From positions 365,402-429,401 of the forward strand of contig NZ_BHXQ01000001.1 in NCBI RefSeq assembly GCF_003990915.1: a stretch of 64,000 nt of DNA. Direction: 5' to 3'. Made by a program: the position numbers and the translations under genes. Of the stretch, positions 60,863-64,000 are shown in pieces. Numbering within the stretch: position 1 is the stretch's first letter; the number at the start of each line of letters is the position of its first letter. Below the pieces are notes generated by a model, which worked only from the letters and a program-made list of their open reading frames with translations, ran no database searches and was not told the DNA's origin. The DNA comes from Chryseotalea sanaruensis. GTDB taxonomy: Bacteria; Bacteroidota; Bacteroidia; Cytophagales; Cyclobacteriaceae.

Positions 60863-61789
60863 ATGGAAGCTTACGAAATACGAAAAATTCTGGTGCCGGT
60901 CGATTTTTCTCCGATTGCCAGCAATGCACTTGAAACGGCCATAGCCATGTGCAAGCGTCAATTGTCTACGCTTACGCTGATTTATGTAATTGAGAATTCA
61001 TACTTATTGTTTCCACCTGAAGCGGGTGGTGCTGGCGCTGAAGTTTTTCCGAAGCTACAGAAAGATGCAAACGACAACCTTGCGAATTTATGTAAGGAGT
61101 TACGGGTGAAACATGATATAGTAATTAATCACATAGTGCAAGCAGGAAATCCTGCCGATGAGATTTGCCGTTGGGCGCTGCATAAAAAATATGATCTGGT
61201 GGTAATGGGCACACATGGTGCTTCTGGTTTACGTGAGTTCTTTCTAGGTTCTAATGCTTACCGTGTTGTAAAAAATGCGCCTTGTCCGGTCATGACTATT
61301 CCGGGTACTCAGCAGTGGCTTGATTTTAAGAAAATACTCTTCCCAATACGCATGGTGCCTCATGCCTTGGACAAGTATGAATATGTGCGTCCGATTATCC
61401 GTAAGAATAGCTCTACGCTGTTAGTAGCCGGTATTGTTAAAAAGAATGATACTGGTGATTTCATTGAAATGAAAAAACTGGTGGATACTGTTAGAAACAG
61501 GATTACGGAAGACGATGTTGAGTGTAACAGCGAAGTACACAATTGTGAGAATGTAGCAAGAGAAGTGTTAGACATAGCCAATGCTGTTAAAACAGATTTA
61601 ATTGTAATTACGGCTACACTGGATAACTCGCTGAAGGATTTCTTCCTTGGGCCTTATACACAAGATATTGTTAACCATGCTAAAGTACCTGTGCTGAGTA
61701 TACGACCGCAACAAGGTATTGATCCAAATGTGGAAATGGAGAGTATAACGAGTACTTCTTTGCCTTTACAACCTTGGGCGCTCTCTTAA
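60863..61789 (+). CDS. Tandem universal stress protein (UspA family)
   Basis: 308 aa from the ATG at 60863; an in-frame TTG at 60815 is less likely. Two UspA domains: residues 5-145 with VVMGTHGASGLREFFLGSNAYRVV (the G-x2-G-x9-G ATP-binding pattern) and about 150-290 with the shortened TATLDNSLKDFFLGPYTQDIV, which lacks the full glycine motif and may not bind ATP. Cytoplasmic stress-response protein. The MscS channel gene follows 61 bases later, so both may respond to osmotic or envelope stress. Confidence 0.9.
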   Translation: MEAYEIRKILVPVDFSPIASNALETAIAMCKRQLSTLTLIYVIENSYLLFPPEAGGAGAEVFPKLQKDANDNLANLCKELRVKHDIVINHIVQAGNPADEICRWALHKKYDLVVMGTHGASGLREFFLGSNAYRVVKNAPCPVMTIPGTQQWLDFKKILFPIRMVPHALDKYEYVRPIIRKNSSTLLVAGIVKKNDTGDFIEMKKLVDTVRNRITEDDVECNSEVHNCENVAREVLDIANAVKTDLIVITATLDNSLKDFFLGPYTQDIVNHAKVPVLSIRPQQGIDPNVEMESITSTSLPLQPWALS

Positions 61790-61850
61790 GCACCAATAAT
61801 TATTTAATACGAGTATCAATTAATCTAATCACTCACTACTAAATTATTAC

Positions 61851-62720
61851 ATGAACTTTGCAAGCTATTTCGAAACAGTTAAGAATAACCTGATAAACTG
61901 GTTAAGCGATGATGGCCTTAAAGTACTGGGAATTGCCATTGCTGCATTTATTATTATTAAAGTAGTTAATAAAGTAATCAAGAAATCACTTAGAGTAATG
62001 CTGGCCGTGAGACGCGAAGCAGAAAGTTTAGGTGAAGTCAAACGCCAGCAAACACTGGAACGCATAATGATGGGCGTGGCAACTGTGAGCATTTCAACAA
62101 TTGCCTTGTTAATGGTATTGCAACAAATGGGTTTAGATATTGGCCCCATATTGGCAGGTGCTGGCATTGTCGGACTAGCAGTAGGTTTTGGTGGACAGTA
62201 TCTTATCCGTGATATTATAACAGGCTTGTTTATTGTATTGGAAAACCAATACAGAATAGGCGATGTTGTTAACCTGGACGATACAGGTGGGTTAGTAGAA
62301 GACATAACATTGCGAATGACTACGTTACGGGACTTGAACGGTACTGTGCATCATGTGCCACATGGGGATATCAAACGTGTGGCAAATTTGTCAAAAACCT
62401 TTTCGCGCGTAAACATGAATATTGGCGTTAGTTACAGCGCTGACCTGGATCAGGTTGTGACCGTAATCAATAGGGTAGGCAATGAATTAGCCCTTGATGA
62501 AGCCTGGAGTGAAAAAATTATTACACCACCACAGTTTCTTCGTGTTGATGATTTTGGAGATTCTTCTATTGTTATAAAAATTGTTGGTGAAACCCAACCT
62601 ATAAAACAGTGGGAGGTATCCGGGGAATTTAGAAAACGTATTAAAGCAGCCTTCGATAAGGCTGGAATAGAAATCCCTTTTCCGCAACGTGTTATTCATC
62701 AGGCTACAGTGGCTGAGTAA
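61851..62720 (+). CDS. Small-conductance mechanosensitive channel, MscS family
   Basis: 289 aa. Helices at about 24-42, 70-92 and 95-125; the third carries the Gly/Ala-rich pore helix GAGIVGLAVGFGGQYLIRDIITGLFI. The MscS beta domain follows with ENQYRIGDVVNLDDTGGLVEDITLRMTTLRD, then the cytoplasmic vestibule ending EIPFPQRVIHQ. It releases solutes on osmotic downshock. Between a stress protein and a trehalose-synthesis gene, consistent with osmoadaptation. Confidence 0.93.
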   Translation: MNFASYFETVKNNLINWLSDDGLKVLGIAIAAFIIIKVVNKVIKKSLRVMLAVRREAESLGEVKRQQTLERIMMGVATVSISTIALLMVLQQMGLDIGPILAGAGIVGLAVGFGGQYLIRDIITGLFIVLENQYRIGDVVNLDDTGGLVEDITLRMTTLRDLNGTVHHVPHGDIKRVANLSKTFSRVNMNIGVSYSADLDQVVTVINRVGNELALDEAWSEKIITPPQFLRVDDFGDSSIVIKIVGETQPIKQWEVSGEFRKRIKAAFDKAGIEIPFPQRVIHQATVAE

Positions 62721-62783
62721 TAGTTCCTTGGTTTAATACTCCTTTAAACGTTAACAACAAATTACTTCTCTAAGCAAAAATTC

Positions 62784-64000
62784 ATGTCAGACAAAACATC
62801 AAGATTACTTATTATTTCGAACCGTTTACCCATTCAATTAACAGAACGAGGTAGTAAGGTAAGCATGCGCGAAAGTGATGGAGGTTTGGTGAGTGCCCTG
62901 AAGAGTTACTTTGACAAAACAGCTACAAGCAACTTGTTCTCAGAAAAAATATGGATTGGTTCAGCGGACTTTCCCGAAGAACGATGGACGCGCTATAAAG
63001 CAAAAAATACCGGTGGAGCAACATTTGAGATAGAGCCACTATTTGTTCCGGCAAAAGAGTATAACCATTACTACAATGGCTTTTGCAATGCTACACTCTG
63101 GCCATTATTTCATTACTTTCCCAGTTATACAGAGTATTCAGACGATACCTTCAAAAGTTATGAGGAAGTAAATGAATTGTTTAGTGAAAAAATTCTCTCT
63201 ATCCTAAAACCAGGAGATACTGTCTGGATACACGATTATCAACTCATGCTGCTGCCGGGAATGATCCGCGAAAAGAGACCTGATGTATCCATCGGTTTTT
63301 TCTTGCACATTCCTTTTCCGTCATATGAGATTTTTCGTTTGCTGCACAATCGTTGGAAAGAAAGAATTATCCATGGTTTGTTAGGAGCTGATTTAATTGG
63401 TTTTCATACACATGAATATGTGCAGCATTTTTTAGACAGCGTTCAGCGAACGATCGGTTTAACCCACAAGTTCAGGCAATTAAACTGGCAAGGCAGAAAG
63501 GTAAAAGCCAACATTTTTCCATTGGGCATTGACTACGAGAAATTTCATGACATGCCTGATACACCTGAAGTTAAGGAAGAGAAGAAAGCAATTATTGATA
63601 AGTTTGGACAGCTCAAGGTTATCTTCTCAGTAGACCGACTCGATTATACGAAAGGCATTACACACAGGCTTTCTGGTTTTGAACGCTTTCTTGAGTTATA
63701 TCCTGCGTGGCGTGAAAAAGTTATTTTTATTTTAGTTGTTGTTCCCTCACGTCAGATCATTTCTAAGTATAACGAACGTAGAAAAATGATTGAAGAGCAA
63801 GTGAGTCGGATTAATGGGCGATACAGCACCTTGCAATGGCAACCCATTCTATATCGCTACAACACACTCAAGTTTTGGGAGCTTAATGTTATGTATCAGG
63901 TGGCGCATGCTGCACTGATTACTCCTTTACGCGATGGTATGAACCTGGTAGCAAAGGAGTTTGCAGCAAGCAGAAAGCAACAAGATGGTGTTTTGATTTT
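62784..64000 (+). CDS. otsA: Alpha,alpha-trehalose-phosphate synthase (GT20), 3'-truncated by the window
   Basis: The frame is open from ATG 62784 to the window end (405 codons), so the stop lies beyond 64000. GT20 synthase motifs are all present: LLIISNRLPI, the ESDGGLVSALK donor loop, TVWIHDYQLMLLPG, HIPFPSYEIFR, GFHTHEYVQHF, VDRLDYTKGI and TPLRDGMNLVAKEFAA. The enzyme makes trehalose-6-phosphate from UDP-glucose and glucose-6-phosphate. In Bacteroidota a phosphatase domain is often fused at the C-terminus, which cannot be checked here. Next to the MscS channel, fitting osmoprotection. Confidence 0.93.
   Translation, partial: MSDKTSRLLIISNRLPIQLTERGSKVSMRESDGGLVSALKSYFDKTATSNLFSEKIWIGSADFPEERWTRYKAKNTGGATFEIEPLFVPAKEYNHYYNGFCNATLWPLFHYFPSYTEYSDDTFKSYEEVNELFSEKILSILKPGDTVWIHDYQLMLLPGMIREKRPDVSIGFFLHIPFPSYEIFRLLHNRWKERIIHGLLGADLIGFHTHEYVQHFLDSVQRTIGLTHKFRQLNWQGRKVKANIFPLGIDYEKFHDMPDTPEVKEEKKAIIDKFGQLKVIFSVDRLDYTKGITHRLSGFERFLELYPAWREKVIFILVVVPSRQIISKYNERRKMIEEQVSRINGRYSTLQWQPILYRYNTLKFWELNVMYQVAHAALITPLRDGMNLVAKEFAASRKQQDGVLI

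Noticed and set aside
1..64000. CRISPR arrays, tRNA or rRNA genes
   Set aside because: No regularly spaced repeats of array type and no cloverleaf-like or rRNA-like sequence recognised; the dispersed palindromes are far apart and without spacers.

Overview
The window reads as a free-living, plant-polysaccharide-degrading member of the Bacteroidota, most like a Cytophagales-type soil bacterium. Indicators are a SusD-family glycan-binding lipoprotein, many lipoproteins and secreted enzymes with Bacteroidota-style signal peptides, LytS/LytTR and TPR-type two-component systems, FtsX-type 'MacB-like' permeases, DUF2723 and LpxR-family proteins, very few Shine-Dalgarno-like sites, and moderate-to-low GC. 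Lineage below phylum is inference. I see no rRNA, tRNA, CRISPR array, transposase gene or phage structural gene.

Layout. (1) 1-10228: a pectin utilisation locus, entered in the middle. It holds a 5'-truncated SusD, a beta-helix surface lipoprotein, then PL1, CE12, CE8, GH43, PL1 and CE8, almost all packed within a few bases of each other. Together they would bind, de-esterify, deacetylate, cleave and debranch homogalacturonan/rhamnogalacturonan. (2) 10290-20827: convergent M28 peptidase, a pair of unknown envelope genes, HelD helicase, a LytS/LytTR pair, a secreted SGNH protein, a PD40 propeller, a remnant of a TIGR01777 epimerase, and a large secreted basic protein. (3) 21177-32029: AraC regulator, DUF6265 protein, an FtsX permease, a YeiH-type carrier, a Gfo/Idh/MocA oxidoreductase and a long minus-strand run of small membrane proteins (DUF2236, DUF2809, DUF817 and others). 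(4) 32226-36512: SH3-like protein, GH29 fucosidase and GH35 beta-galactosidase. (5) 36761-45807: the accessory core of the window. It has an unknown regulator-like protein, a small lipoprotein, a TPR sensor kinase with a LytTR regulator, a membrane-tethered TIR protein, a run of short Cys-rich or membrane proteins (one previously easy to miss, 42064-42222), and a translationally overlapping trio: HNH nuclease, acidic coiled-coil protein, DUF4407 membrane protein. (6) 46134-64000: PiT phosphate transporter, AraC regulator with membrane domain, alpha/beta hydrolase, beta-barrel protein, LpxR-type lipid A deacylase, DUF2723 glycosyltransferase, an OmpR-type two-component system, Na+/Ca2+ exchanger, AraC regulator, a tandem universal stress protein, MscS channel and the start of trehalose-6-phosphate synthase.

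Non-coding structure. Four copies of an intergenic palindromic repeat (11882, 28709, 53238, 56704) share arms and a fixed-length loop. Two of them sit inside ~125-bp units with matching, co-varying terminal inverted repeats, so they look like a miniature mobile element. Both LytTR systems have direct repeats with an exact 21-bp period in the adjacent promoter region (16873-16900; 40747-40776), the geometry used by LytTR regulators. The second pair lies between the LytTR gene and the TIR gene and so suggests that the TIR protein is an output of that two-component system. The GH43 gene is preceded by seven tandem octamers that fill the whole intergenic gap. The HNH/coiled-coil/DUF4407 trio and the TIR module are the best candidates for undescribed biology.
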